Assembly (NCBI GenBank): GCA_027365415.1
Contig: DAHXNK010000008.1
Span: forward strand, 1-42,467
DNA: 42,467 nt
Direction of reading: 5' to 3'
From: Acidobacteriaceae bacterium
GTDB lineage: Bacteria; Acidobacteriota; Terriglobia; Terriglobales; Acidobacteriaceae
This document shows, piece by piece, positions 9,148-17,550 of the stretch. Every line of letters starts with the position of its first letter. The first letter of the stretch is position 1. The translations under genes were made by a program, and so were the position numbers. The notes beneath the pieces are model-generated. The model did no database searches, was not told the origin of the DNA, and saw nothing but the letters and a program-made list of their open reading frames with translations.

Positions 9148-10797
9148 ATGGCTCGATTCTGTAGAAATTTAGGGATTTTCATTTTTGCAATGGTCACGAT
9201 TTGTGGCTGCGGAGCGCTGCTGGCGCAGGCGAAGAGTCCAACTGCGCCGACAGCGGGCACCGACCCTGCTGCTCTGGATCGGCAGTGGCAGGCGGCCAGC
9301 AGTAAGTACGATGCGCGGCGACATGCGCTCCTTCAGGATGTAGATCAGATCGATCATGCCGGGCCGTTTCGACCGGACTTTGAATCTCTGGATACATACA
9401 CGGTTCCGGATTGGTACAAAGACGCGAAGTTTGGAATCTTCATCCATTGGGGAGTGTATTCCGTTCCGGCGTATGGAAGCGAATGGTACGCCCGCAATAT
9501 GTACATCAAGGACAGTGATGTGTACAAGCATCAAATTGCCACTTACGGCCCACTCAACAAGTTTGGCTACAAAGACTTTATTCCCATGTTCAAGGCCCAG
9601 CATTTTGATCCACAAGCCTGGGCGCTTCTGTTCAAAGAAGCTGGCGCCAAATATGTTATTCCCGTTTTTGAGCACCATGATGGATTTTCCATGTACGACA
9701 GCAGCCTTTCTGACTGGACCGTCGTCAAAATGGGGCCACATCGCGACACTTCGGGCGAGTTGGCAAAGGCAGTGCGCGCGGAGGGAATGCATTTCGGAGC
9801 CTCATTCCATCGCGCCGAGCATGATTTTTTTCTTGGAGAAGGACGCAAGCTGGACTCTGATGTCAATGATCCCAAGTACGCTGCGTTTTATGGGCCAGCC
9901 CACGCCTGGCTGGAAAACAAAGACAAAACTCCGCTGAACAATGACTTTACATATCTCTCGTCGGCCTATAGCAACGACTGGCTCGCGCGTTCTGCGGAGA
10001 TTGTAGAAAAATATCATCCCGATGTTATGTTCTTTGACTGGTGGGTGGGGCAGTCGAACCTACGCGATCAACTTACAAAATTCACCGCGTTTTATTACAA
10101 CGAATCTCTCCGTCGCGGCGGCCCGGTGGGTGTCATCAACTACAAGTTATACGCGCTGGACGAGCACTCTGCGGTGCTGGATATGGAGCGCGGCCAGCTT
10201 GCAGACATTCGTCCGCTGTACTGGCAGTCGGAGTCATCCATCAGCTATAAATCCTGGGGATACATCCACAACGCCACCTTCAAAACTCCAGAATTTATTG
10301 TTCTTCGTCTCGTTGATACTGTCAGCAAAAATGGAAATTTTCTGCTCAACATTGGCCCACGTTCCGACGGTACCATTCCAGAAAAAGTGCAACAAGAACT
10401 GCTGGATATAGGTGGTTGGCTGAAGATGAATGGAGATGCGATTTATGGAACGCGGCCCTGGAAGATTTATGGGGAAGGGCCAACGCAGGTCGTGAGTGGT
10501 CTCTTTAGCGACTCATCTCCTACTCCATACACGCCGCAGGATTTCCGCTTTACGACCAAGAATGGCATCTTATACGCCGTGGAGATGGGTTGGCCGACCA
10601 ATGGAGAGGCCGTGATTCATGCTTTGGGAACCAAGGCCAGCACTACGGAAAAAGTCCTGTCCGTCGCGCTTCTTGGCTCTGCGGGGAACTTAAAGTTCCA
10701 ACAGGGAAGCGATGGACTCTCGATCCAGTTACCCGCGAAAAATCCTGGCAAATATGCCTATGCCTTTCGCATCGAAACGGCAAAACCGACGCAATAG
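9148..10797 (+). CDS. Secreted alpha-L-fucosidase, GH29
   Basis: Retaining glycosidase of 549 residues releasing L-fucose from glycans. ATG at 9148 is preferred over earlier in-frame starts because GGAGGT lies nine bases upstream and the product then begins with a signal peptide (ARFCRNLGIFIFAMVTICGCG, probable cleavage after LLAQA). The catalytic domain starts near PDWYKDAKFGIFIHWGVYSVP and runs through EHHDGFSMYDS. The nucleophile is most likely Asp297 in DVMFFDWWVG, which sits where the family nucleophile lies. The NFLLNIGPRSDGTIP motif closes the barrel, and a C-terminal beta-sandwich follows. It faces mqnA tail to tail across a strong hairpin, and the GH3 enzyme at 24006 is a second secreted glycosidase in the window. 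Confidence 0.94.
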   Translation: MARFCRNLGIFIFAMVTICGCGALLAQAKSPTAPTAGTDPAALDRQWQAASSKYDARRHALLQDVDQIDHAGPFRPDFESLDTYTVPDWYKDAKFGIFIHWGVYSVPAYGSEWYARNMYIKDSDVYKHQIATYGPLNKFGYKDFIPMFKAQHFDPQAWALLFKEAGAKYVIPVFEHHDGFSMYDSSLSDWTVVKMGPHRDTSGELAKAVRAEGMHFGASFHRAEHDFFLGEGRKLDSDVNDPKYAAFYGPAHAWLENKDKTPLNNDFTYLSSAYSNDWLARSAEIVEKYHPDVMFFDWWVGQSNLRDQLTKFTAFYYNESLRRGGPVGVINYKLYALDEHSAVLDMERGQLADIRPLYWQSESSISYKSWGYIHNATFKTPEFIVLRLVDTVSKNGNFLLNIGPRSDGTIPEKVQQELLDIGGWLKMNGDAIYGTRPWKIYGEGPTQVVSGLFSDSSPTPYTPQDFRFTTKNGILYAVEMGWPTNGEAVIHALGTKASTTEKVLSVALLGSAGNLKFQQGSDGLSIQLPAKNPGKYAYAFRIETAKPTQ

Positions 10798-10818
10798 GAG
10801 CTTATTTTCTGCATAGCG

Positions 10819-10858
10819 GCCAGCTTCTTCCGGCCAGCGCTGGGGGGAAGAAGCTGGC
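10819..10858. terminator. 13-bp inverted repeat between convergent fucosidase and mqnA genes
   Basis: Arms GCCAGCTTCTTCC and GGAAGAAGCTGGC are exact complements around a 14-base loop that itself contains the palindrome CCAGCGCTGG. The right arm ends on the first base of the mqnA stop codon, and the left arm begins 22 bases after the fucosidase stop. The position fits a bidirectional terminator or RNA-end stabiliser. There is no clear U-tract on either strand. Confidence 0.55.
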
Positions 10859-11769
10859 TACAAAAAACGCAGCGGCGGGGCCGGAGGCAACACGCCCAGC
10901 TCGGCGGCGTAGCGATAGAACAATCCAAGCCCAGCCAGGCAATTGTCGTCCAGCGTGTAGTGAATGTTGTTTTTCAGATAGGCGCGGATGACCGCAGATG
11001 GCACAGCGGGCGGGCCGATCAGTCGGGGTGTCCACTCCGCGACGATCTCCTCCAAATGCGCCATGCCATGATCGCGAGAGCGTTGAAAGTCGCTCGTTAC
11101 CGCTGCCGCGCTCAAGCCGGATGCCTGTATCGCCTCTGGACGTGCGGCCCAGAAGGCTGAGACCCAGGGCAGCCCGGTGTGCTGCTTCCATTCGTGGGCC
11201 AGGTCGATGTACTCCAGTTGCTCGCCAGTGCGGTTTGCGCGGGCCGCCCGATCTTCGAGCGCCAGCAGCGCTGGATCACCGATGAGCACGGCGGCATCGC
11301 AGTCGGCAAGCATGGCATCCAGATCGCCCGCAAGGTTAATCGCGCGCGGGACAAACTCCGGCACAGCCCCATAGAATTTCCGCAGAATCACCTGTGCGTA
11401 GGCATTCGAGCTGCGCGAGGCCGGGTCTGCCGCGATGCAGCGCAGGCTGCTCATTCCGTTCGGCTGCCGCATCACCAAGAGGATGGAGCGGACATGATCC
11501 AGCGAAGCAATCGCACAGCCGGGGATGACGGCTAGTCCCGGCGTGGTGGCATAGGCTGCGGCTGGCACCAGACCGATATCGGCGCGACCAGCGGCCAACT
11601 CGTCGGCGCACTGCGCGGGCAGTGTCGCGTGAATCTCATAGCGCTCAGCCAGGCGGTTCTGTTCGGGAGGGTGTTCAAAATCCCACATCAGCGGCGCGGG
11701 ATTGAGATATTGAATGGCGGAGATGCACAGCTTTCGGGTCACAGAGGATGTCACAGACAAGTGTAACAA
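10858..11769 (-). CDS. mqnA: Menaquinone biosynthesis protein MqnA (chorismate dehydratase)
   Basis: First enzyme of the futalosine route to menaquinone, converting chorismate to 3-[(1-carboxyvinyl)oxy]benzoate in the cytosol. The protein has the periplasmic-binding-protein-like fold of the MqnA/MqnD family: an opening beta-strand with ISAIQYLNPAPLMW, then LPAQCADELAAGRADIGLVP, a signature of substrate-cleft MqnA proteins, and DAAVLIGDPAL further on. Length (303 at most) is slightly above the usual 270-290. The coordinate given uses a TTG at 11769; in-frame TTG (11760) and GTG (11754, 11742) are alternatives, and the family core begins only at KLCISAIQ, so the true N-terminus is uncertain. 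Other futalosine genes are not in the window. Confidence 0.87.
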   Translation of the reverse strand: MLHLSVTSSVTRKLCISAIQYLNPAPLMWDFEHPPEQNRLAERYEIHATLPAQCADELAAGRADIGLVPAAAYATTPGLAVIPGCAIASLDHVRSILLVMRQPNGMSSLRCIAADPASRSSNAYAQVILRKFYGAVPEFVPRAINLAGDLDAMLADCDAAVLIGDPALLALEDRAARANRTGEQLEYIDLAHEWKQHTGLPWVSAFWAARPEAIQASGLSAAAVTSDFQRSRDHGMAHLEEIVAEWTPRLIGPPAVPSAVIRAYLKNNIHYTLDDNCLAGLGLFYRYAAELGVLPPAPPLRFL

Positions 11770-11795
11770 TCCTAGCGTGGATTGCAGCGCGGATT

Positions 11796-12251
11796 TTACT
11801 TTGTTTTTGCGATGGCCGCGCAGAGTTCTTCGACAGCGCGCAGGTGGTCGAATGTCTTTTTCAATTCTGCCGTTCCGATTTTGTTTTCAAAGAGTCGTTG
11901 CATCTGATCGAGGATTCCAATAACGCGCATGGCGCGTTTCTTGCCGTGGGGCTTCAGCGATAGATGGAATCCTCTGGCATCCTCTGCGTTGATTTTTCTT
12001 TGCAGCAATCCCTTTGCCTCTAGGGAGGAGATGCAATGGCTCACATTGCCGCGACTGGTCGAAAAGGTCGCTGCAAGCTGAGAGGGATTTACTGGACGGG
12101 ACTCCTCAAAAAAAATGGCCACGAGAACCAGCGACTCAAAAAAACTCAATTCCTCGGATCGCAGGATATGACTCAACTCGGCATCGAGCCGACGCGCAAT
12201 GCGGCTTGCCTCAAAGATGGGGCTTTGTCGCAGGAAGGATTCGATGCGCAT
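11796..12251 (-). CDS. MarR-family transcriptional regulator, divergent from the biotin operon
   Basis: Winged-helix regulator of 151 residues. The central HTH region is visible as VNPSQLAATFSTSRGNVSHC followed by ISSLEAKGLLQRKINAEDAR and a GFHLSLKPHG wing, the typical MarR pattern. Flanking N- and C-terminal helices should form the dimer interface. The ATG at 12251 is supported by TAGGAG seven bases upstream. Only 90 bases separate this start from bioB, and a perfect 11-bp-arm palindrome lies between them with one arm touching this gene's ribosome site. Autoregulation plus control of bioBFDAZ is therefore likely (inference). Known biotin regulators are BirA, BioR (GntR) and BioQ (TetR); I know of no characterised MarR-type one. 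The effector is unknown. Confidence 0.9.
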   Translation of the reverse strand: MRIESFLRQSPIFEASRIARRLDAELSHILRSEELSFFESLVLVAIFFEESRPVNPSQLAATFSTSRGNVSHCISSLEAKGLLQRKINAEDARGFHLSLKPHGKKRAMRVIGILDQMQRLFENKIGTAELKKTFDHLRAVEELCAAIAKTK

Positions 12252-12260
12252 GGGAATCTC

Positions 12261-12289
12261 CTAAATAGTTTTTATTGGAAACTATTTAG
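12261..12289. promoter_or_regulatory. 29-bp palindromic operator between marR and bioB
   Basis: Perfect inverted repeat with arms CTAAATAGTTT and AAACTATTTAG separated by seven bases. It is centred in the 90-base gap between divergent starts, about 53 bases before bioB, and overlaps the ribosome site of the MarR gene. A/T-rich palindromes of this size are typical MarR dimer sites. No second copy was noticed elsewhere in the window. Confidence 0.75.
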
Positions 12290-12341
12290 TACAAGAGTAA
12301 ACCATCTACACAATCTTCGCGGAATCGCGCATGATGGTGGA

Positions 12342-13340
12342 ATGCTATCCAACATTTCCAACCTTGAGCGCGCTGCGGAGTCTTCCGCGCTGGCGCAAAC
12401 CGCCTTGGGGCTGTATCAAAAACATTTTTTTGATCTTCTATATGAAGCGCACGCGGTGCATCGCTCGTTTCATGCGCTCGAAGACATCCAGCGATGTGTC
12501 CTGCTGTCGATCAAGACCGGGGGATGCTCGGAAGATTGTGGCTACTGCTCCCAATCAGCGCACCACAAGACCGGCTTGGAGCGGCGTCCGCTCCTGTCCG
12601 TTGAGGATGTTCGCGCAGCGGTCACGCAGGCGAAGGAAGCAGGGGCGCAACGATTTTGCATGGGGGCGGCGTGGCGGCAAGCTCCAGAGGGCGAGCAATT
12701 CGAGCGGGTTCTGGATATGGTTCGCACCATCAAGTCCTTCGGCTTGGAAGCCTGTACGACACTTGGAATGTTGACGCTGGCTCAGGCGCAGCAACTGAAG
12801 CACGCTGGCCTCGATGCATACAACCACAATCTCGACACCAGCCGCGAGTATTATCCGAAGATCGTAACGACGCGCACCTATGATGACCGCTTGAACACGC
12901 TGCGCGTGGCACGCGAGGCGGGATTGACAATTTGCAGTGGAGGAATCATCGGCTTGGGAGAAAGCATCGAGGATCGATGCGCGATGGTGGCTGAACTGGC
13001 CGCTCTCGATCCGCAACCCGAATCGGTTCCCATCAATCTTTTGATGCCGGTTCCCGGAACGCCTCTGGAAAAGGCTCCCGATGTTGCAGTGACAGACTTG
13101 GTTCGGACGATTGCGGTGGCGCGTATTCTGATGCCGCGATCGCGCGTGCGGCTCTCCGCCGGGCGCGTGCATCTGTCGCAGGAGGCGCAACTGCTCGCTT
13201 TATTTGCCGGAGCCAACTCCGTTTTTATTGGCGAGAAGCTGCTGACGACGCCGAATGCGACGCTATCGGCGGATGAGGAGATGTTTGCCTGCCTTGCCAG
13301 TGGCGATGTACGGGGAAGCGTCTCCGATGCCGGGAACTGA
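12342..13340 (+). CDS. bioB: Biotin synthase
   Basis: Radical-SAM enzyme of 332 residues that inserts sulfur into dethiobiotin. The 4Fe-4S/SAM cysteines are C62, C66 and C69 in the motif GGCSEDCGYCSQ. The family blocks FCMGAAWR, AYNHNLDTSREYYPKI, CSGGIIGLGES and NLLMPVPGTPLE follow, and the conserved Arg of the 2Fe-2S site lies in RVRLSAGRVHL. The reading frame stays open far upstream, across the MarR gene. ATG at 12342 is chosen because the protein then has family length and starts after the shared promoter; no ideal ribosome site is seen, only GGTGGA directly before the ATG. First gene of bioBFDAZ; the next start lies inside its 3' end. Confidence 0.96.
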   Translation: MLSNISNLERAAESSALAQTALGLYQKHFFDLLYEAHAVHRSFHALEDIQRCVLLSIKTGGCSEDCGYCSQSAHHKTGLERRPLLSVEDVRAAVTQAKEAGAQRFCMGAAWRQAPEGEQFERVLDMVRTIKSFGLEACTTLGMLTLAQAQQLKHAGLDAYNHNLDTSREYYPKIVTTRTYDDRLNTLRVAREAGLTICSGGIIGLGESIEDRCAMVAELAALDPQPESVPINLLMPVPGTPLEKAPDVAVTDLVRTIAVARILMPRSRVRLSAGRVHLSQEAQLLALFAGANSVFIGEKLLTTPNATLSADEEMFACLASGDVRGSVSDAGN

Positions 13341-14478
13341 CGCGAACCTGGAATCCAGAATTTGCAATCGGTTGGCGCGGTTACAAGCCGAGGGGCTGTA
13401 TCGAAGACTTCAGCCGCCGACGGGAATCGATTTCTGCTCGAACGATTATCTGCGGCTGGCCGCGCATCCACAGTTGAAGATGCGCATGTCCGTAGCGGTT
13501 TTGGAAGAAGGCTGCGGCTCGACCGGTTCTCGATTGCTGCGCGGCGACCGAGCAGGCTTTTCTGCCATCGAGCGGCGATTCGCGCAGTGGAAAGGAACCG
13601 AGGCCGCGCTCTATTTCGGAAGCGGTTACGCGGCCAATCTTGCCGTGCTTTCGACATTCCTAGAGGAGGGCGATGTTGTTTTCTTCGACCGCCTGAACCA
13701 CGCCAGCCTGATTGATGGCATGAAACTGGGGAAGGCAAAAAAAAATATCTTCCCCCACGCAGATTTGCAGACGCTCCGGCGCTATCTGGAATCCACTCCC
13801 ACGTCGGGGCAGCGATTTTTGGTGACAGAATCCCTTTTCAGCATGGATGGTGACCTGGCCCCGCTGCGCGAGTACGCGGCGCTGTGCAGCGAGGCAGGCG
13901 TTGCTCTGATTGTGGATGAGGCCCATGCTGTCGGCGTGTATGGAGAGCGCGGCACTGGCCTTATTGAGGAAGCCGGAATTACGAAGGATGTTTTCCTCTC
14001 GATCAATTCTGCGGGAAAGGCGCTGGGTGTTAGCGGGGCTTTTGTGGCTGGAGCATCCTGGGCCATTGAATATCTGATGCAGCGCGGACGAACTTTTTTG
14101 TTCTCGACCGCGCCGCCGCCCTCTGTGGCAGCGGCGATGGATGCCGCGTTGGACATTATCGGGCAGGAGCCGGAACGTCGAAGCCAGTTGCACGCGCTGA
14201 CCAAACAATTGCGTTCCCTTCTCGCTGATGCAGGGCTGGAGGTTGCGCGAGATGGGTCGCAAATTATCCCTGTTCTTATCGGGGAAAATACTTGCGCCGT
14301 CCGTGTTGCCACAGCGTTGCAGGCAGAGGGGTTTGATGTGCGCGCCATTCGTCCGCCAACGGTTCCAGAGGGAACGGCGCGGTTGCGGCTCTCCATCAAT
14401 ACCGGGCTGGAGGAAGACGTGCTGCGGCGTTTCTCTACCTGCTTGCATATTGCTCTATCCCACGCGAGGATCGCATGA
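13327..14478 (+). CDS. bioF: 8-amino-7-oxononanoate synthase
   Basis: PLP enzyme of the alpha-oxoamine synthase family, 383 residues, condensing pimeloyl-ACP (or -CoA) with L-alanine. The PLP lysine is K231 in SAGKALGVSGAF; DEAHAVGVYG carries the cofactor Asp and His; FCSNDYLRLAAHP is the N-terminal family block, and GSGYAANLAV and FSTAPPPSVAAA are also present. ATG at 13327 has GGGGAAG eight bases upstream and overlaps the bioB end by 14 bases; an ATG at 13306 is an alternative. The stop overlaps bioD as ATGA. Confidence 0.95.
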   Translation: MPGTDANLESRICNRLARLQAEGLYRRLQPPTGIDFCSNDYLRLAAHPQLKMRMSVAVLEEGCGSTGSRLLRGDRAGFSAIERRFAQWKGTEAALYFGSGYAANLAVLSTFLEEGDVVFFDRLNHASLIDGMKLGKAKKNIFPHADLQTLRRYLESTPTSGQRFLVTESLFSMDGDLAPLREYAALCSEAGVALIVDEAHAVGVYGERGTGLIEEAGITKDVFLSINSAGKALGVSGAFVAGASWAIEYLMQRGRTFLFSTAPPPSVAAAMDAALDIIGQEPERRSQLHALTKQLRSLLADAGLEVARDGSQIIPVLIGENTCAVRVATALQAEGFDVRAIRPPTVPEGTARLRLSINTGLEEDVLRRFSTCLHIALSHARIA

Positions 14479-15146
14479 TCGGCCTATTTGTAACTGGCAC
14501 GGATACAAATATAGGAAAGACATCCGTTTGCGCGGCGCTGCTGCATCGCTACCGACGCATCGCAAGCCTGCGCTACTGGAAACCGGTGCAGACAGGCTCT
14601 CCCGAAGATGACGACACGGCCACCGCGCGCGCGCTTGGCCAATGTTCTGACGCGGAGATTTGCATGGAAGGCGTTCGGCTGCCACGACCCTTGTCTCCGC
14701 ACCTTGCCGCCCGGTTGCATGGAGAAGAAATCCATCTGCAACAACTGCTTGCCCCAGCGGAGAACGCGGATGGGTCGCGTGCCTGGATTGTCGAAGGCGC
14801 TGGAGGAGTGCTGGTGCCGCTGAATGCCTCGTGCCTGATCGTCGATCTGATCGCGGCTCTTGGATTGCCAACGCTGGTCGTGGCGCGTTCCTCGTTGGGC
14901 ACCATCAACCACACGCTGCTCACGCTGGAAGCGCTGCGAGCCAGAGGGCAGAAGATTGCGGGAGTGGTGATGGTGGGAGATCCCAATCCTGAGAATCGGC
15001 GCGCTATTGAGCAGTACGGAAACGTTGCCGTGATCGGCGAGATGCCGTTCTTTTCGTCGCTGACGCCGAATAGTGTTGCCGATTGGGCGCTGCGCGAACT
15101 CGATCCGCAGGGTGTGCTCGAATCCATATTCACGGAGGCGCGTTGA
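14475..15146 (+). CDS. bioD: ATP-dependent dethiobiotin synthetase
   Basis: Cytosolic enzyme of 223 residues closing the ureido ring from 7,8-diaminopelargonic acid, CO2 and ATP. The modified P-loop is GTDTNIGKT (8-16). KPVQTGS supplies the conserved substrate-binding Lys, and VEGAGGVLVPL carries the Glu-Gly-Ala-Gly-Gly motif. Length is standard. ATG overlaps the bioF stop by four bases, and bioA starts two bases after its stop, so the genes are translationally coupled. Confidence 0.95.
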   Translation: MIGLFVTGTDTNIGKTSVCAALLHRYRRIASLRYWKPVQTGSPEDDDTATARALGQCSDAEICMEGVRLPRPLSPHLAARLHGEEIHLQQLLAPAENADGSRAWIVEGAGGVLVPLNASCLIVDLIAALGLPTLVVARSSLGTINHTLLTLEALRARGQKIAGVVMVGDPNPENRRAIEQYGNVAVIGEMPFFSSLTPNSVADWALRELDPQGVLESIFTEAR

Positions 15147-15148
15147 GG

Positions 15149-16537
15149 ATGAATGCTCCACGCAAAACTGTTTCGGCGGGCGAGTGCAACGCGGATGCAA
15201 GCTCCGACTGGCAGCAGTGGGATCGCGCCTATCTCTGGCATCCGTATACGCAGATGCAGACGGCGCCAATGCCCGTGCCGATTATTCGCGGTGAGGGAAT
15301 GTATTTGTATCGGCCCGATGGCACGCGCATTCTGGATGGCATCTCGTCCTGGTGGGTCAACATTCATGGCCATTGCCATCCTTACATCAATGCCGCATTG
15401 CGTAAGCAGGCCGAAGAGTTAGAGCATGTGATGTTTGCTGGCTTCACGCATAGCCCCGCAGCCATTCTTGCCGAACGTCTCGTTCAAGTTCTGCCATCGG
15501 GACTGCGACGCATTTTTTACTCTGACAATGGTTCGACCGCCGTGGAAGTGGCGCTGAAGATGGCGTTGCAGTATTGGCGAAATCAGGGGCAGGAGCAGCG
15601 GCGCGCCTTTGTCATGCTCGACCACGCCTATCATGGCGATACTGTCGGCGCTATGTCCGCCAGCGCCGCCTCGTTGTTTACGGAGTCCTTTCAGCCGCTG
15701 CTCTTTCCTGTAGAGCGCGCGCACGCGCCGTATTGTTATCGCTGTCCCGCGGCGCTCGATCCGGCTCGGTGTCAGATTGACTGCCTGACGAGTCTCCGAA
15801 ATATATTGGAGGCGCAAAGCGGAAAGATTGCGGGCGTGCTGGTGGAACCGATGTTGCAAGCTGCGGGAGGCATGATTATCTGGCCGAAGAAATTCTTGCA
15901 GGGCGTGCGCCAGCTCTGCGACGCGCATGGGACGCTGATGATTGCGGATGAAGTGTTGACCGGGTTTGGCCGCACGGGAAAAATGTTTGCCTGTGAACAC
16001 GCGCAGATCAGTCCTGATTTGATGTGTCTCTCCAAGGCGCTTACTGGAGGCTATCTGCCGATGGGGGTGACGGCGGCAACAGAGGAAATTTACGACGCAT
16101 TCCTCAGCGATGATCGCCGCAAGACTTTTTTTCATGGACATTCCTTTACCGCCAATCCATTGGCCTGCGCCGTGTCCATTGCCAGCCTGGAACTGCTGCA
16201 CAGGGAGAACTCGCTGGCGCGTGTGGTCGCGCTGGAAGCGCTCTTTCACTCCAGAAAAGCGACGTTGCAGGAGCTTCCTTACGTCGGGGATGTTCGCATT
16301 CTTGGCGGTGTGCTTGCGCTGGAACTGGTACGCGACAAACAGACGCGAGAGGCCGGGGGGTATCTGGATCGCGTCGGCCCTGCATTGACGCAAGCATTTT
16401 TGGATCGTGGATTATTGCTGCGGCCCTTGGGAAATGTGCTGTATTTTATGCCGCCGTACATCATTCGCGACGAAGAGGCCCATTGTGTGCTCGACCAGAT
16501 TGAAGACGTGCTGCAACATTGGCAGTGGCCGCAGTAG
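15149..16537 (+). CDS. bioA: Adenosylmethionine-8-amino-7-oxononanoate aminotransferase
   Basis: Class III PLP aminotransferase, 462 residues, using SAM as amino donor to make 7,8-diaminopelargonic acid. The BioA hallmark SSWWVNIHGHCHP separates it from other class III enzymes. The PLP lysine is K296 in SKALTGGYLPMG, and DEVLTGFGRTG holds the cofactor Asp. The N-terminal substrate-site block WDRAYLWHPYTQMQ is present. ATG at 15149 is two bases after bioD and has GGAGG about ten bases upstream; an earlier in-frame start inside bioD was not used. A Cys-rich stretch (PYCYRCPAALDPARCQIDC, about residues 195-213) is of the kind seen in some BioA proteins. Confidence 0.95.
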   Translation: MNAPRKTVSAGECNADASSDWQQWDRAYLWHPYTQMQTAPMPVPIIRGEGMYLYRPDGTRILDGISSWWVNIHGHCHPYINAALRKQAEELEHVMFAGFTHSPAAILAERLVQVLPSGLRRIFYSDNGSTAVEVALKMALQYWRNQGQEQRRAFVMLDHAYHGDTVGAMSASAASLFTESFQPLLFPVERAHAPYCYRCPAALDPARCQIDCLTSLRNILEAQSGKIAGVLVEPMLQAAGGMIIWPKKFLQGVRQLCDAHGTLMIADEVLTGFGRTGKMFACEHAQISPDLMCLSKALTGGYLPMGVTAATEEIYDAFLSDDRRKTFFHGHSFTANPLACAVSIASLELLHRENSLARVVALEALFHSRKATLQELPYVGDVRILGGVLALELVRDKQTREAGGYLDRVGPALTQAFLDRGLLLRPLGNVLYFMPPYIIRDEEAHCVLDQIEDVLQHWQWPQ

Positions 16538-16566
16538 AAACGCATTGCAGAAAGGATCGGACGCGC

Positions 16567-17550
16567 TTGCTCGATATAAAGGTAGCCGGGGTTGGTTCGG
16601 TCGTGCCGCGCACTGGAACCGAGAATGCGGAGATGGAAGCGCGTCTCGGTCTGGAATCTGGCTGGATTGAAAAGCGGACAGGCGTTTGTTTTCGTCCCAT
16701 TGCCGAGGATGTTGTTGCGACCTCTGATCTGGCTGTTCCGGCAGGCCAGCGCGCTCTCGACATGGCCTGTATTCCGCCTGCGGAGATCGGACTTTTGCTG
16801 CTGGCCACCAGCACGCCCGATCATCTTTTGCCGCCGACGGCTCCGTTGGTGGCGCACAGGCTGGCGCTCGCGAATGCGGGAGCGATAGATATGGCGGGCG
16901 CGTGTTCTGGATTTCTCTATGCCTTTGTCATGGGCGCGAGCTTCGCGCAGGCAATGCAAAAGCCCGTGCTGGTGATCGCCGCCAACATTCTCTCGCGGCG
17001 CGTCGATCCGATGGATCGCAATACTGCGACGCTCTTTGGCGATGGCGCAGGCGCGGTTGTTCTTATGCCATCGGGGTCGGATGTGTCGCATCTTCTGGGA
17101 ACGCACTTGGCCGCCGACGGCTCGCAGTACGATGCGATGGGCATTCCTGCGGGTGGCACGCGGGAGCCGCTGACCGCCGCAGGGTTGCACGCGGGGCGAC
17201 ATCGCATGATGCTTCGGGATGGCAAGGGACTCTTCAAGCATGCCTCTGGCATGATGGCGGAAGCGGGTCGCCGCGCTTTGCTGGAAGCGAAGCTGAGTGT
17301 CAAGGATATTGACTGGTGGATTCCGCATCAGGCCAACCTGCGCATGATCCGCGAGACAGGAAGGATTCTTGGCATTCCATCCGAACGCACCGTCACAGTG
17401 ATGGATCGCTATGCAAACAGCTCCGCCGCTACGATTCCCATTGCCTTGGTCGAGGCGGTTGCAGACGGACGCATCTGTAAGGGCGATACGCTGCTTCTCA
17501 CCGCTGCCGGGGCGGGCATGATGTCCGCTGGGATCGTTTTGCGATGGTAG
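16567..17550 (+). CDS. bioZ: KASIII-type condensing enzyme, probable BioZ (pimeloyl-ACP precursor synthesis)
   Basis: Beta-ketoacyl-ACP synthase III fold, 327 residues, with an intact catalytic triad: C113 in AGACSGF, H254 in IPHQAN and N284 in YANSSAAT. FGDGAGAVVL is the family glycine loop. It is the fifth gene of a bio operon in the order bioB-F-D-A-Z, identical to alpha-proteobacterial operons where BioZ condenses glutaryl-CoA with malonyl-ACP towards pimeloyl-ACP (established there). No bioC, bioH, bioI or bioW is seen nearby, which fits. The start is taken as TTG 16567 because AGAAAGGA lies ten bases upstream and only 29 bases then separate it from bioA; TTG 16519 would overlap bioA. 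A housekeeping FabH cannot be excluded by sequence alone. Confidence 0.78.
   Translation: MLDIKVAGVGSVVPRTGTENAEMEARLGLESGWIEKRTGVCFRPIAEDVVATSDLAVPAGQRALDMACIPPAEIGLLLLATSTPDHLLPPTAPLVAHRLALANAGAIDMAGACSGFLYAFVMGASFAQAMQKPVLVIAANILSRRVDPMDRNTATLFGDGAGAVVLMPSGSDVSHLLGTHLAADGSQYDAMGIPAGGTREPLTAAGLHAGRHRMMLRDGKGLFKHASGMMAEAGRRALLEAKLSVKDIDWWIPHQANLRMIRETGRILGIPSERTVTVMDRYANSSAATIPIALVEAVADGRICKGDTLLLTAAGAGMMSAGIVLRW

Noticed and set aside
12036-12341. N-terminal extension of bioB across the MarR gene
   Set aside because: The extra 102 residues overlap the MarR gene and the operator and have no biotin synthase similarity; ATG 12342 gives family length.
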